Assembly (NCBI GenBank): GCA_037355855.1
Contig: CM074759.1
Location: 2,852,001 to 2,916,000, forward strand
From: Pseudo-nitzschia pungens
Taxonomy: Eukaryota > Bacillariophyta > Bacillariophyceae > Bacillariales > Bacillariaceae
DNA length: 64,000 nucleotides
Reading direction: 5' to 3'
Position numbers and translations under genes: made by a program. Each line of letters starts with the position of its first letter. Position 1 is the stretch's first letter. Below the pieces are notes generated by a model. It did not search any database, was not told the DNA's origin, and saw only the letters and a list, made by a program, of their open reading frames with translations. Shown here one piece after another: positions 9,072 through 18,895 of the stretch.

Positions 9072-12000
9072 ATTCAAGGCTCTAAGCCTAACAAGAAGCC
9101 CCCGGCTTCACCAAAACCAGCAATCACCTTGCCTCCAGCTCCCCGGGACCTGGATGCCAGCACAGCCCTGCTGTCTGGGATGACGCATGAAGGAGATCTC
9201 CCAGATAAAGAGGGGAAGGAACCTACAGGATGGAGTATTCCTGTTGAAAGCTCAGCAAAGCCTGCGAACGCAGCAACAACAAAAACAGTTCGATTCTCGG
9301 CTACCGAGAAACAATCGAACATGGATCCGAATCGAAACCAACCGAATCGATCCAAGGGTACAGACGCGAAAGATAGTACAGCAGCAATAAATAGACCACT
9401 CTTGCCCCTGGCAAGAAATTGGTCCACAGGTACAGCAAAAAATCTCTATTGCAATACCAAAAACTCCAAAGACTACACCAAAGGAGGTGCGCTGGAGCAA
9501 AATTATTTAAAGCTGCTGTCGACTGCTGGAAATACAGCAGAACAGGCATCGAATAAGAGCAACGTGGCTCCTATTCTTTTAACTACAGTACAGTACATAC
9601 AAGGCATACCAACTAAATCAAGACCACTACTCGCACTACTCGACAGTGGATCTTCCGGAACCCTAATCAACAAAAGAGCACTACCATTTGGAACTATACC
9701 AATCAGAAGCAAACACCGAGTCCTTACCACTACAGCCAATGGCAGCTTCGATACTACAGAATATATCATCATGAAGAACGTCAAGCTACAAGAGTTTGGT
9801 GGCAACTACACCATCGACAAACAAGAAGCTAGGCTCTTCCATTCCCCGAACTGCAGATATGACTTAATACTAGGCAGAGACTTCCTCCACCTAGCAAAGA
9901 TCAATCTCCTATTCAAAGAAGGAGCAGTTCAGTGGATGGATAGGACCATTCCTATGAAGGACACATCCTTGTACCATGACAACTATACCATGCTCATGGA
10001 AGAACTCGAAGACGCTGAACTCTTTGCTGATGATCCATCCTTCGCGAATCCATACAAGTCAAAGGTCATTCTAGACAGAGCCTACCAAGAAACAGATCCA
10101 TCTACAGTCGCACAGCAGCAGTCCCACATGTCCAAAGCAGAGCAACAACAGTTCCAAGCTATTCTAACCAAGTACCCTAACGTCTTCAATGGCGAACTTG
10201 GCAAGTATCCACACAAGAAGATCTCTCTAAGACTGAAACCCGGAGCCAAGCCTATACACAAGAAGCCTTATCCAGTTGCATATAAAAGAGAAGATCTATT
10301 CAAAAGAGAACTTCAGAATCTATGTAATGACGGAGTCCTCAAGCGTTGCACTGGACCGGCCGAATGGGCATTCCCAACCTTCATAGTACCCAAGAAAGAT
10401 AACAGAGTACGATGGGTATCAGACTTCAGAGAACTGAATGAACTTCTTGAGAGACGCCCTTATCCAATACCCCGGATACAGGATATCATGAACAAGAGAG
10501 GCAAGTACACTCACTTCACCAAGATTGACTTGTCTATGCAATATTACTGCTTTGAACTCGACGACGCCAGTAAGAAACTTTGTACAATAGTGACACCATA
10601 TGGTTGCTATGAATACCAAAGACTACCAATGGGAGTTAAAGTCTCCCCGGATGTGGCGCAACAGCTAATGGAAGATATTCTCCAAGACACTGACTGCACT
10701 GTTTATATTGATGATATTGGTATCTGGACTGATGGATCCTTTGACCTCCACATGAAAACTATCGACAAGATCCTTGACAGACTTAACCAAAATGGCCTCA
10801 AGTGCAACCCACTCAAGTGTGATTGGGCTGTACAAGAAACTGACTTCCTCGGATACTGGATGACCCCTACAGCAGTTAAGCCATGGAGAAAGAAGATAGA
10901 AGCAATCCTACACATGGACCGGCCAAGAACTGTAACCCAAGTCAAGTCCTTTCTAGGAGCAGTAGGATACTACAGAGATATGTGGCCTCGCAGATCTCAT
11001 GTCCTAGCTCCTCTATTCGACATCACAGGGACCCCCAAGAAAACTCCTCAAGCAGCTGCCATCAAAGGCAAGCAAAGGAAAGCTCCTTCAGCCTTCACTT
11101 GGGGTCCTGCTCAAGACAAAGCCTTTCAAGAGATGAAAGCAATGGTGGCAGCGGATGCGCTGAACACTTATCCAGACCTTAACAAGCCCTTTGAACTGTA
11201 CACTGATGCCTCAGACCTGCAACTTGGTGCTGCTATACTACAAGACGGCAAGCCTATTGCATACTGGTCTAAGAAACTATCTGATGCCCAAAAGAATTAT
11301 ACTACTATGGAGAAAGAACTCCTCGCAATAGTACTCTGCTGCAAAGAGTACAGAAAAATGCTACTTGGTGGTGTCATCAATGTATACACTGACCATAAAA
11401 ACCTTACCTTCAGAACCCTCTCAGTCCAACGAGTCCTCCGGTGGAGACCATTCCTTGAAGAATTTGGTGTCAACCTCACCTATGTGGAAGGCAAAAAGAA
11501 TGTCCTCGCTGACGCCTTCTCCAGACTCCCCCGGATGGATCCACCTACTGAAGGGAAGAAAGCCCTTTCAAAGGGCACCTTAATCGATTTCTTGCAACTT
11601 GAAGTCCCTAAACAAGATGAAGAACTGTTTCTAACAGAGTTCCCCAACCTATTCCGGCACTTATGCAATGACGCAGACCAGGAATTACAATCCTGCTTGC
11701 TGAACAATGAGTGCCTAGTCAATCTACCAAATAACCAAGACCTGGAATGCCCGGTGAACTATTCCAATATATATATTCATCAACAGAAAGACCCTACCAT
11801 CAAGTTCAAGATTCAGTCTAAAGCCTTCTTCTATCAAGAATTAGAAGGCAATAACATCCTTTGCTATGCCAACCAGTCCAACCCAGACAACTGGCGCATA
11901 TACATACCAAGCTCTCTCTCGAATGATACCATCAAATGGTATCACCTTCTGTTGGGTCATTGTGGATCCACCAGGCTATATCAAACTATCTCCGCACGAT

Positions 12001-13046
12001 TCTATATTGACAACCTATCCAATCTTTGCAAGACTTACATCTGCCCCGACAGCTGCATTAAATACAAGAACCAACACTCCAAGTATGGCAAACTACCACC
12101 GAAAGAAGCCCCACTGGCTCCATTCAATGAGATACATGTGGATCTTATAGGCCCATGGAAGATTACAGCCCAAGGCAAGAACTACAACTTCAAAGCCCTA
12201 ACTTGTATTGATCCAGTCACCAATCTACTTGAAATCATCCGTATCAGAGACAAGTCTTCTCAGCATGTCTCTGACCAATTCAAGAACTGTTGGCTCTCAA
12301 GGTATCCAAGACCTATCAGATGTGTCCATGACAATGGTGGTGAATTCCTAGGCACTGAGTTCCAGACTACTCTCAAGCAGTATGGGATTCAGTCCATTCC
12401 CACTACAGTGAAGAATCCCCAATCTAATGCCATCTGTGAAAGAGTCCATCATACAGTTGCTGACATTCTCAGAGTCTTAGTTCATGTGAATCCCCCTCAA
12501 GTCAACACCAGAGCCAGTCAGCTCATGGATAATGCCCTGGCAACTTGCATGCATGCCTCTCGATGTGCTGTCAATGCTGCCTTACAGGCATCCCCAGGGT
12601 CCCTAGTATTCAATCGGGACATGCTGATTGATCTGCCACTAACATCCAACCTGCTAGCTCTGCAACAGCTCCGGCAACAAGGGATTAACAGGAACCTACT
12701 CAGGGATAATGCTAAACGTATCAATCATACCTTCCGAGTCCATGACAAGGTATGGATCCAAGAGCCAGATCCAGACAAGCTTCAACCCAGGAAGATCGGT
12801 CCTTTTCCAATCACACAAGTCAATACAAATGGAACTGTAAAATTGCAAAGAGCTCCTTCAGTAGTGGAAACAGTGAACATCCGAAAGCTTACTCCGTATC
12901 GGGAACCGAATCAGGCGGAGTCGACGTCGAATGAATCCACAGTAAGTCAATTGAATCAGTTGAAGTCTACGTCAGCTGAATCCGCAGATATTGAATTGAG
13001 CCAATCAAATGACTCAGATTGCTCCATGAGTCACTGGTCGGCTTAA
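9072..13046 (+). CDS. Pol of gypsy element A (PR-RT-RNase H-IN)
   Basis: The frame is open from directly after the Gag TGA to a TAA at 13044. No ATG lies near its beginning (the first is about 9180), so it is probably made by UGA readthrough from Gag, or by another start. Order from position 9129: protease LLDSGSSG (about residue 170); reverse transcriptase with LPMGVKVSP and YIDDIGIW (about 525); RNase H LYTDASD (about 690) and YTDHKNL; zinc HHCC with WYHLLLGH and YICPDSC (about 937-975); integrase D-D-E in HVDLIGPW (about 1002), HDNGGEF (about 1067) and CERVHH (about 1102); then a GPF-type C-terminal module. All catalytic residues that I can recognise are present. It copies the element RNA and integrates the cDNA. 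Confidence 0.95.
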   Translation: MQGSKPNKKPPASPKPAITLPPAPRDLDASTALLSGMTHEGDLPDKEGKEPTGWSIPVESSAKPANAATTKTVRFSATEKQSNMDPNRNQPNRSKGTDAKDSTAAINRPLLPLARNWSTGTAKNLYCNTKNSKDYTKGGALEQNYLKLLSTAGNTAEQASNKSNVAPILLTTVQYIQGIPTKSRPLLALLDSGSSGTLINKRALPFGTIPIRSKHRVLTTTANGSFDTTEYIIMKNVKLQEFGGNYTIDKQEARLFHSPNCRYDLILGRDFLHLAKINLLFKEGAVQWMDRTIPMKDTSLYHDNYTMLMEELEDAELFADDPSFANPYKSKVILDRAYQETDPSTVAQQQSHMSKAEQQQFQAILTKYPNVFNGELGKYPHKKISLRLKPGAKPIHKKPYPVAYKREDLFKRELQNLCNDGVLKRCTGPAEWAFPTFIVPKKDNRVRWVSDFRELNELLERRPYPIPRIQDIMNKRGKYTHFTKIDLSMQYYCFELDDASKKLCTIVTPYGCYEYQRLPMGVKVSPDVAQQLMEDILQDTDCTVYIDDIGIWTDGSFDLHMKTIDKILDRLNQNGLKCNPLKCDWAVQETDFLGYWMTPTAVKPWRKKIEAILHMDRPRTVTQVKSFLGAVGYYRDMWPRRSHVLAPLFDITGTPKKTPQAAAIKGKQRKAPSAFTWGPAQDKAFQEMKAMVAADALNTYPDLNKPFELYTDASDLQLGAAILQDGKPIAYWSKKLSDAQKNYTTMEKELLAIVLCCKEYRKMLLGGVINVYTDHKNLTFRTLSVQRVLRWRPFLEEFGVNLTYVEGKKNVLADAFSRLPRMDPPTEGKKALSKGTLIDFLQLEVPKQDEELFLTEFPNLFRHLCNDADQELQSCLLNNECLVNLPNNQDLECPVNYSNIYIHQQKDPTIKFKIQSKAFFYQELEGNNILCYANQSNPDNWRIYIPSSLSNDTIKWYHLLLGHCGSTRLYQTISARFYIDNLSNLCKTYICPDSCIKYKNQHSKYGKLPPKEAPLAPFNEIHVDLIGPWKITAQGKNYNFKALTCIDPVTNLLEIIRIRDKSSQHVSDQFKNCWLSRYPRPIRCVHDNGGEFLGTEFQTTLKQYGIQSIPTTVKNPQSNAICERVHHTVADILRVLVHVNPPQVNTRASQLMDNALATCMHASRCAVNAALQASPGSLVFNRDMLIDLPLTSNLLALQQLRQQGINRNLLRDNAKRINHTFRVHDKVWIQEPDPDKLQPRKIGPFPITQVNTNGTVKLQRAPSVVETVNIRKLTPYREPNQAESTSNESTVSQLNQLKSTSAESADIELSQSNDSDCSMSHWSA

Positions 13047-13076
13047 TTGTGGGATTTGTTCAATCATGAGGCACTA

Positions 13077-13457
13077 TGTAACATGCTAGCGTAGGCTAGT
13101 AGTGTTACGAATTAATAATTAACCGAATCCCACATGAGATTCAAATATATATAAGATATCCATGTACGGATATCTGGTATGTGTGAACAGGCATGCAGAA
13201 GAGAGCGATTATACGATTAAGGTTACATACGGAATATATGTTATATACAGAGATGGTTATTATATGAGAAGGTCGCGATGACCTCATCGCTCATTATTTC
13301 CTCTCTCTAATTTCAATCCCATCTCGTAAAGTAAAATAACACACAATTATTCATACTACTCCAATTTAACAACGTGACTGAGTAGCTTTTAACCACCTTC
13401 GGTGGATTTTCCTACTTAAATAAGTATATTATTATTATTCTACCTTAGAGTGTTACA
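13077..13457 (+). repeat. 3' LTR of element A (381 bp, with insert)
   Basis: It matches the 5' LTR base for base as far as I can read, except for 71 extra bases at 13368-13438. The upstream bases CATGAGGCACTA are conserved in copy A'' (52167-52178, complement). They occupy the polypurine-tract position, although they are not purely purine. Confidence 0.95.
13368..13438 (+). mobile_element. LINE 3'-tail fragment inserted in an LTR (71 bp)
   Basis: It is absent from the 5' LTR, so it arrived after element A. It contains GACTGAGTAGCTTTTAACC, a CCACC-TTCG-GTGG stem-loop and a (ATT)n end. The same module closes the LINE-derived insertion at 46465-48027 and lies at 15733. It is best read as a very short 5'-truncated LINE or tail-sharing SINE insertion. 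No clear target duplication is visible. Confidence 0.75.
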
Positions 13458-13462
13458 GGAGG

Positions 13463-14293
13463 AAGTCTCTGCCTAGTATTAAATCATATTTGCAGTTGGG
13501 GGAATGGAAGAGCCTTGCCTCTTGTTGATCGATAGTATAGTTGCCAAACTCCTGTAGTTTGAGGTTCTTCATGATGACATACTCGGTGGTATCGAAGCTT
13601 CCATTGGCTGTAGTAGTTAGGACTTGGTGTTTGCTCCGAAGTGGTAGTGTGCCAAAAGGTAGTGCTCGTTTGTTGATTAGAGTTCCGGAAGCTCCACTAT
13701 CAAGTAGTGCGAGTAGTGGTCGTGATTTTGTAGAAATGCCTTGTATGTACTGTACTGTGGTTAAAAGAATAGGAGCCACGTTGCTCTTATTCGTGGATGC
13801 CTGTTCTGCTGGATTTCCAGCAGTCGACAGCAGCTTTAAATAATTTTGCTCCAGCGCACCTCCTTTGGTGTAGTCTTTGGAGTTTCCGGGATTGCAATAG
13901 AGATTTTTTGCTGTACCGGTAGACCAATTTCTTGCTAGAGACAAGAGTGGTCCATTTGTTGATGCTGCTGTCTGATCGATTGCTTCTGTACCCTTGGATC
14001 GATTCGTTTGAGTTCGATTCGTATCCGTGTTCGATATATCCTGTAGGATGTTACGAACGATTGTTTTGGCTGCTGCTGTTGCGGCAGTTCGGTGTTGCTG
14101 TTTTTACAGTCTTTGCTGAGCGCTCAACAGGAATACTCCATCCTGTAGGTTCCTTCCCCTCTTTTTCCGGGAGATCTCCTCCTTGCGTCATCCCAGTCAG
14201 CTGTGCTGGACTGGCATCCAGGGCCTGTGGCGCCGGAGGCAAGGTGATTGCTGTTTTAGGTGGGCGCTTGGGCCCTTTTGAGCGCTGTTGCAC
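13463..14293 (-). pseudogene. Gypsy Pol, N-terminal part (element A')
   Basis: The minus-strand segment starts directly after the Gag TGA (VQQRSKGPKRPPKTAITLPPAP) and runs to the protease (LLALLDSGASGTLINKRAL, DLILGRDFL), where element A interrupts it. Between about 14051 and 13944 the reading frame changes relative to element A, so this copy carries a frameshift besides the two insertions. The active-site DSG is kept. The Gag-TGA-Pol arrangement is the same as in element A. Confidence 0.88.
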
Positions 14294-15325
14294 TCATGGG
14301 AGCCATACTAGGTCTCCATCGATACTTCTCTCAGTACGTCCGCCATGCTCGTTGTGGAAGTTCTCCATGGCAGAGTTCATTGCGGCTTGGATGCAAGCCT
14401 GAAAGGACTCGTTGGTTGGTGTAGTAGTGGGGGATCGATTGTTGTTGTTGGATCCCGATCCCTTGTGGTTCTTGGAGAACTTGTTCTTTGGGCATTCAGA
14501 CCAGTCATGATTGTGGCCTGGGATCCGGCATGGATTGGACTTCTTCTTGTTTTTGTTCTGATTAGACTTGTTATTGGGCCCGGAACGCTTCCGGTTGTTG
14601 TTGTTGGCGCTGCTGGAGTTGTTGTTGGAGCGGCGCCCATTGGTCTTGTTGTTCTTCTGCTTGCTAAGTCGGTCCAGACTGCTCATGTGGTCCACGATGA
14701 ACTGAGCTGTAGTTTCGGGAGTCAGTTTCAAATGGATGCGAACGTAGTCTTCGATCCAGCTGTTTGGATAGCTATGCAGGAGGATGGTTAAGGTTTGTAA
14801 GTGGTCCAGGTTGGATGCAAAACCATGTAGTTTAGCTGAATACTTGATTAAGGTCATGAGCCGATCGGTGTGATCCTTGCAGGTGGATTCGATCTTTTTC
14901 TTGCAGGCGCTGCTTCGTAGATAAACATGCATGATGTCTCTGGCGTCTTCAGCATTGCAGTATAGCTTGATAAATGCTTGGAAGGCTGAGGTGTATCCTT
15001 CTCTTGTAAGTGGATACAATCGATGGTTGTTCGCGCGTGTGGTCCTTGTCAGTGCTCTCCACTTGGTTTGCGCATCGACGCATAGGCATCGGCCGAAGTA
15101 CCGAATGAGAGAGGCGTCTGGAATGGAGATGTCTTCTGCTGCGTTTAGGAATGCCTCTTCTGTGTGAAGGAGTTCTTCCAGTCCGCCTTTGTCTGTAAAT
15201 AATGGAACCTTGACGCTATCCGAGTGGTCTTCGGCGTCGTAAACCGATAGGGTTACAAGCTTGGGCTTGGAGCTATCGAAGGAGCTCTTGTAGGAGACCG
15301 GTGGATCTCTGTAGATGCCTGCCAT
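14294..15325 (-). CDS. Gag of gypsy element A' (diverged copy)
   Basis: A 343-aa open frame aligns with the element A Gag from MAGIYRDPPVSYKSS to GDLVWLP. It has clear amino-acid divergence but keeps the same layout: capsid-like region, Asn/Ser/Lys-rich linker, and the CRIPGHNHDWSEC knuckle identical to A. The stop is TGA, followed at once by in-frame Pol codons. Its conservation despite divergence suggests that the copy was under coding constraint before it was broken. Confidence 0.88.
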   Translation of the reverse strand: MAGIYRDPPVSYKSSFDSSKPKLVTLSVYDAEDHSDSVKVPLFTDKGGLEELLHTEEAFLNAAEDISIPDASLIRYFGRCLCVDAQTKWRALTRTTRANNHRLYPLTREGYTSAFQAFIKLYCNAEDARDIMHVYLRSSACKKKIESTCKDHTDRLMTLIKYSAKLHGFASNLDHLQTLTILLHSYPNSWIEDYVRIHLKLTPETTAQFIVDHMSSLDRLSKQKNNKTNGRRSNNNSSSANNNNRKRSGPNNKSNQNKNKKKSNPCRIPGHNHDWSECPKNKFSKNHKGSGSNNNNRSPTTTPTNESFQACIQAAMNSAMENFHNEHGGRTERSIDGDLVWLP

Positions 15326-15406
15326 GGTTGCGTCGATCAGCTTGTTGTTGGAGACAAAGGTTGCTCCTTTTGTTGAGGATAAGGTATGTTTGTTCGTTTG
15401 TTTTGG

Positions 15407-15418
15407 TTCAGTACTGAA
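15407..15418 (-). promoter_or_regulatory. Second leader palindrome of A' (TTCAGTACTGAA)
   Basis: It is identical to the 12-mer at 7937-7948 and lies at the same 28-nt spacing from the LTR-proximal palindrome, although the spacer sequence differs. Confidence 0.8.
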
Positions 15419-15446
15419 TTCTACTGTTTTCTACTGTAAAGCACAA

Positions 15447-15460
15447 ACAGTAATTACTGT
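15447..15460 (-). promoter_or_regulatory. LTR-proximal palindrome of A' (ACAGTAATTACTGT)
   Basis: It overlaps the last base of the A' 5' LTR, as in element A. The LTRs themselves have diverged strongly, so this 14-mer is selectively conserved. Confidence 0.9.
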
Positions 15461-15732
15461 GTTACGGTCTAGAGTAGAAATTTCGGAGTGGTATGAAAAT
15501 TGTGACTAATCGTTAACTCTTAAGAGAGTGTTTTAGTTTTCGTGTGAACGTTTGAATAAGCACGAGCGTGCCTGGCTATTATTTGAATACCGGCACACAT
15601 GCATTGCTCAACGGTCCGGCTTACAGTTTGAATTCAATTCAAACACCGGTCAGTATGTCACGCCGGGTGGCTTACATGTGGGATTCGGTTAATTATTTTA
15701 ATCGTGACTGCTAGCTACGCTAGCCCGTCACA
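15460..15732 (-). repeat. 5' LTR of element A' (273 bp)
   Basis: In element orientation it starts TGTGACGGGCTAGC and ends CCGTAACA. It shares only short blocks with the LTR of A (GCTAGCGTA, AATTAACCGAATCCC). The first 30 bp fold as GTGAC...GTCAC. The element appears to have inserted in a LINE-tail sequence: the next bases (GCTTTTAACC...) continue that module. The other LTR lies outside the window. Confidence 0.9.
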
Positions 15733-15793
15733 GCTTTTAACCACCTTCGGTGGATTTTCCTACTTAAATAAGTATATTATTATTATTAATAAT
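15733..15793 (+). repeat. LINE 3'-tail remnant
   Basis: It starts inside the tail module (GCTTTTAACCACCTTCGGTGG) and ends in (ATT)n. The missing beginning (GACTGAGTA) would lie beyond the far end of element A', which implies that A' landed within the tail. Confidence 0.75.
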
Positions 15794-16481
15794 ACAGCTG
15801 TACAAAGTGGTCCGGTCCAAATCCGTCAAGGGGGGGAGGAGATATTGATTTTTGCCGTAGTTTGGACCGGGGACAATTTTTTCTCTGAAAAAAAGAAGCA
15901 ATTTTGCTGCTTGCTTTGCCAGTTCAATTCTCTGAACCAAGTACTCCAATCGATTCGAAACTTGCAGGTCTCCTTCCTCTGATACTGTAGATGGTGAAGC
16001 TGTAATATCAGAATTAATCTGGTGTTGGTTGTGGAGTTAGGGGGGGAGACAGGTCCCTAATGCTGTGGTTGTTGTAATGGAGTTTTTTTTTTAATTCTTG
16101 ACCTTTTTTTGTGGCCCGGTGTAAGAAAAGGCTTGGTGCGCAATATAAGTCATGTTGGGCACCGTTGGAAAGCTTGTGACCTTGCCATTTCAGTCATTGG
16201 GTATAAATTAGTGTCCAAGGTGATATCTTAGATCTTAGAATGATTACAGTTAACAAAAACAGTGGGGCTTTTGGTGTTGCCCTAGCTCATAACCTGTCCC
16301 TGGAAAGTGGGTGAGTTTAGCCACTAAACCCTTATCTTTTTCATTTTATGTCCCTCTGCTAGCAGCCCTATATTGTATGATATACAGGATGCTTAAAATG
16401 CTTAGTGCTTACAGAGAGACGGAACCATACAGCGCTAAGGGGGGATTTGGTCCTGTGAAGTGCCGAAGTAGTAGTAGTATT
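15794..16481. other. Unassigned noncoding stretch
   Basis: No gene is supported. An inverted repeat, GGTCCGGTCCAAA (about 15808) and TTTGGACCGGGGAC (about 15861), could fold over a G-rich loop. The rest (poly-T, AT-rich) shows no recognisable structure. Confidence 0.5.
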
Positions 16482-16485
16482 ATTT

Positions 16486-16513
16486 AAGACGGTCCGAATA
16501 AAAATGTGTCGTC
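16486..16513 (+). repeat. Left terminal inverted repeat
   Basis: It begins AAGACGGTCCGAATAAAAAT and ends GTGTCGTC. It differs at one position from the right repeat. ATTT precedes it. Confidence 0.93.
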
Positions 16514-18895
16514 TCTGCAAAATGACCCAAAATGACTGTAAAAATAAAAAAAGGCATATTGCATCAATCGATAGAGCTCATTTTAAGTTTGTAGCTGATG
16601 TTTTCCTTTGGGTCCAACTCCTTCTAGAAGAGAACTTATGAAGAAATGACTGCAAACAATCGATTCAAACGTTACTCACATGGTATGTCAGTAGGCGCGC
16701 GCATGTGTCAAAAACTATCAGTTTCATTCTTGTTAACCACTCCACTGTGCGCGATTATTGAGTTTCTCTTTGTTTATCAGAAGCAAGACTCCCATGTTTT
16801 TTTTTCTTTCTTTCTTTATTTTCGATCGGTACAATCCCACCTGCAATGAGCTCAATGACAAGAAGTTAGTGTGAGTACCTCATCAGCTCAGCACCTCTAC
16901 TGCTAGCATTTGACTACAACCTCCGGACGATCGATACTTACTGCTGCTGCTGCTGCCTCTCCTGCTGACGAACAAGGGGTTGCATCGAACAAGACAAACA
17001 TGAGACTAAAACGCTCAATGATCACGCCGGAGGAGTTAGAAGCAGAACAACGCCAAGAAGAAGCAGCAGGAGATGCTGCTGATGATGAAGCAAGGATCCG
17101 GCTCCACACAAGAAGAAGAGGGGAAAGCTGTCCAAGTGATGAGGAGAGCATTGGTTCTGTTCCTTTTGATTGTGTTTCTCATCCGTTTGTCACCTTTCGG
17201 AAGAAAGAAAACAAAAGAATGTCCGACAACGAGAAGATAAAGCACTGTATTAAATGGATCGATATGGCGCCTCCCTACTGCAAAAAGATCTACGTACCAA
17301 GGAAAGGAGTTGACAAACTGTCCAGATGTACCTGTCTCAGTATCATTGAATCCTTTGGTGAATGGAAAAAAAGAAGAGCAGTGGCAGAATACATGGTATT
17401 CTTTTCAAAGAAGACAAAGGCAGAACAACAACAGATTATCATGGAATTGGATAAAATACACTTCTGGTGCAGAGGACAACAACGCGTCACATACTAGTGA
17501 TATACCACCACCAGTCGGACGCCGGAAGTACTTCATTCCTTTTCTAACTCCCACTGCCAAAGAAGGAACAAGGGACACGACAAGAAGAACCGATGCCGGC
17601 GCTGATCCCCAGAGAGTTTTGTTCCCTAGTGTCATCAGCAATACTAGTAACAACGCAGAAGACTCACCAGAAGGGAACGTGTCAGGGATGGAGAACTATA
17701 AAATCTGCAGATCAGCTGTTGCTTTTCTGCTGGACTTTGGGCTTCGAAAATGGAAGACTTGTGAGAGCGCTGTAAAAAAGAATATCATACCACTGCATGG
17801 AAATACGAACAAACGCTCAGGGTATGGTCTCGAATTTGATACAGCAGTGAGGGAAGATTTACATGTTTACTTCCAGAAGATGTCCTTGTTTGCAGAGCCA
17901 ACGTCAACAAGAATTGTTCGTGAGATCGGAGGGGTAGGATTAAGGGATGGAGAAGATGAGATCAGAGAGCTTCCATCAAATCAGTCAAAGCGCGCAATGT
18001 ATGATCGATTTGTTGAAAGCAGGGGATGGCGTGTACAGAGAAGGGGCAACAGCTACAGGTATGTTCTTAATGAAAGTGAAGAACAAGATCCCCCTGCAAA
18101 ACCATACTGTGCTTTGTCTACCTTCTGCAATTTCTGGTCAGACAACTACTCGCATTTGAAACTTTCGAAGCCCCGCGAAGACACTTGCACAATGTGCCAT
18201 ATCTACTACCACAGGATGAAGCACCTTGCAAGGAGAAGAGGTACTAGTACTAGTCCTCCTCATAGTACTCAAGAAGTTGAAAAAATGTTAGAGTTCTGTT
18301 CCACAGCTTCCAGTCTTCCAGAACAAACATTCCCTGCTATGGAACTACCAGCAATTGTTCAAGAGTCAACGTCTGGGGAAATGAAGGAGCAAGTGAGGGA
18401 AGCAATACTCCATGTGACAAGGGTTCAAGATCAGAGGAAATATGCCAATGAAAAGATCAAACTTGCGCGTGTGGATGCAAAGGCCAACAAGCCACACGCT
18501 GAACGTGTTCGAACCATAGTCATGGACTACAGTCAGAACGTTGGTCTTCCACAGCTTGGATCCACTCAGCCCGGAAAGACGTACTATTATTGCCCCCTGA
18601 GAGTCTTCATTTTTGGTATTGTTGACTTCGGTGTCCCTGGAGAGTCCCTTGACGCCTTTGTATATCACGAGGGACAAGGGGGAAAGGGAGGGAATCACGT
18701 TGCTTCCATGCTGATGAAATACTTGAAAGAAAAGAACTGGCTCCGCAATGATGAGTGTGGAAAAGAGCTGAATATTCTGTGTGACAACTGCCCTGGACAG
18801 AACAAGAATAATTTTGTTCTAAGACTAGCTGCATTCCTTGTCCAAGCTGGATATTTCAAGCGCGTCAGCTTTATCTTCTACATTGCAGGACATAC

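Larger units (their letters stand above)
7586..13457 (+). mobile_element. Ty3/gypsy LTR retrotransposon, element A (intact)
   Basis: A complete 5.87-kb element with LTRs at 7586-7895 and 13077-13457. It is flanked by the 5-bp duplication GGAGG (7581-7585 and 13458-13462). The LTRs start TGTAAC and end GTTACA. They look identical apart from a 71-bp later insertion in the 3' LTR, so the insertion is recent. Gag and Pol are both open and lie in one frame, separated by a single TGA. It sits antisense inside a diverged copy of its own family (A'). The PR, RT, RNase H and IN order is that of Ty3/gypsy (Metaviridae). Confidence 0.97.
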
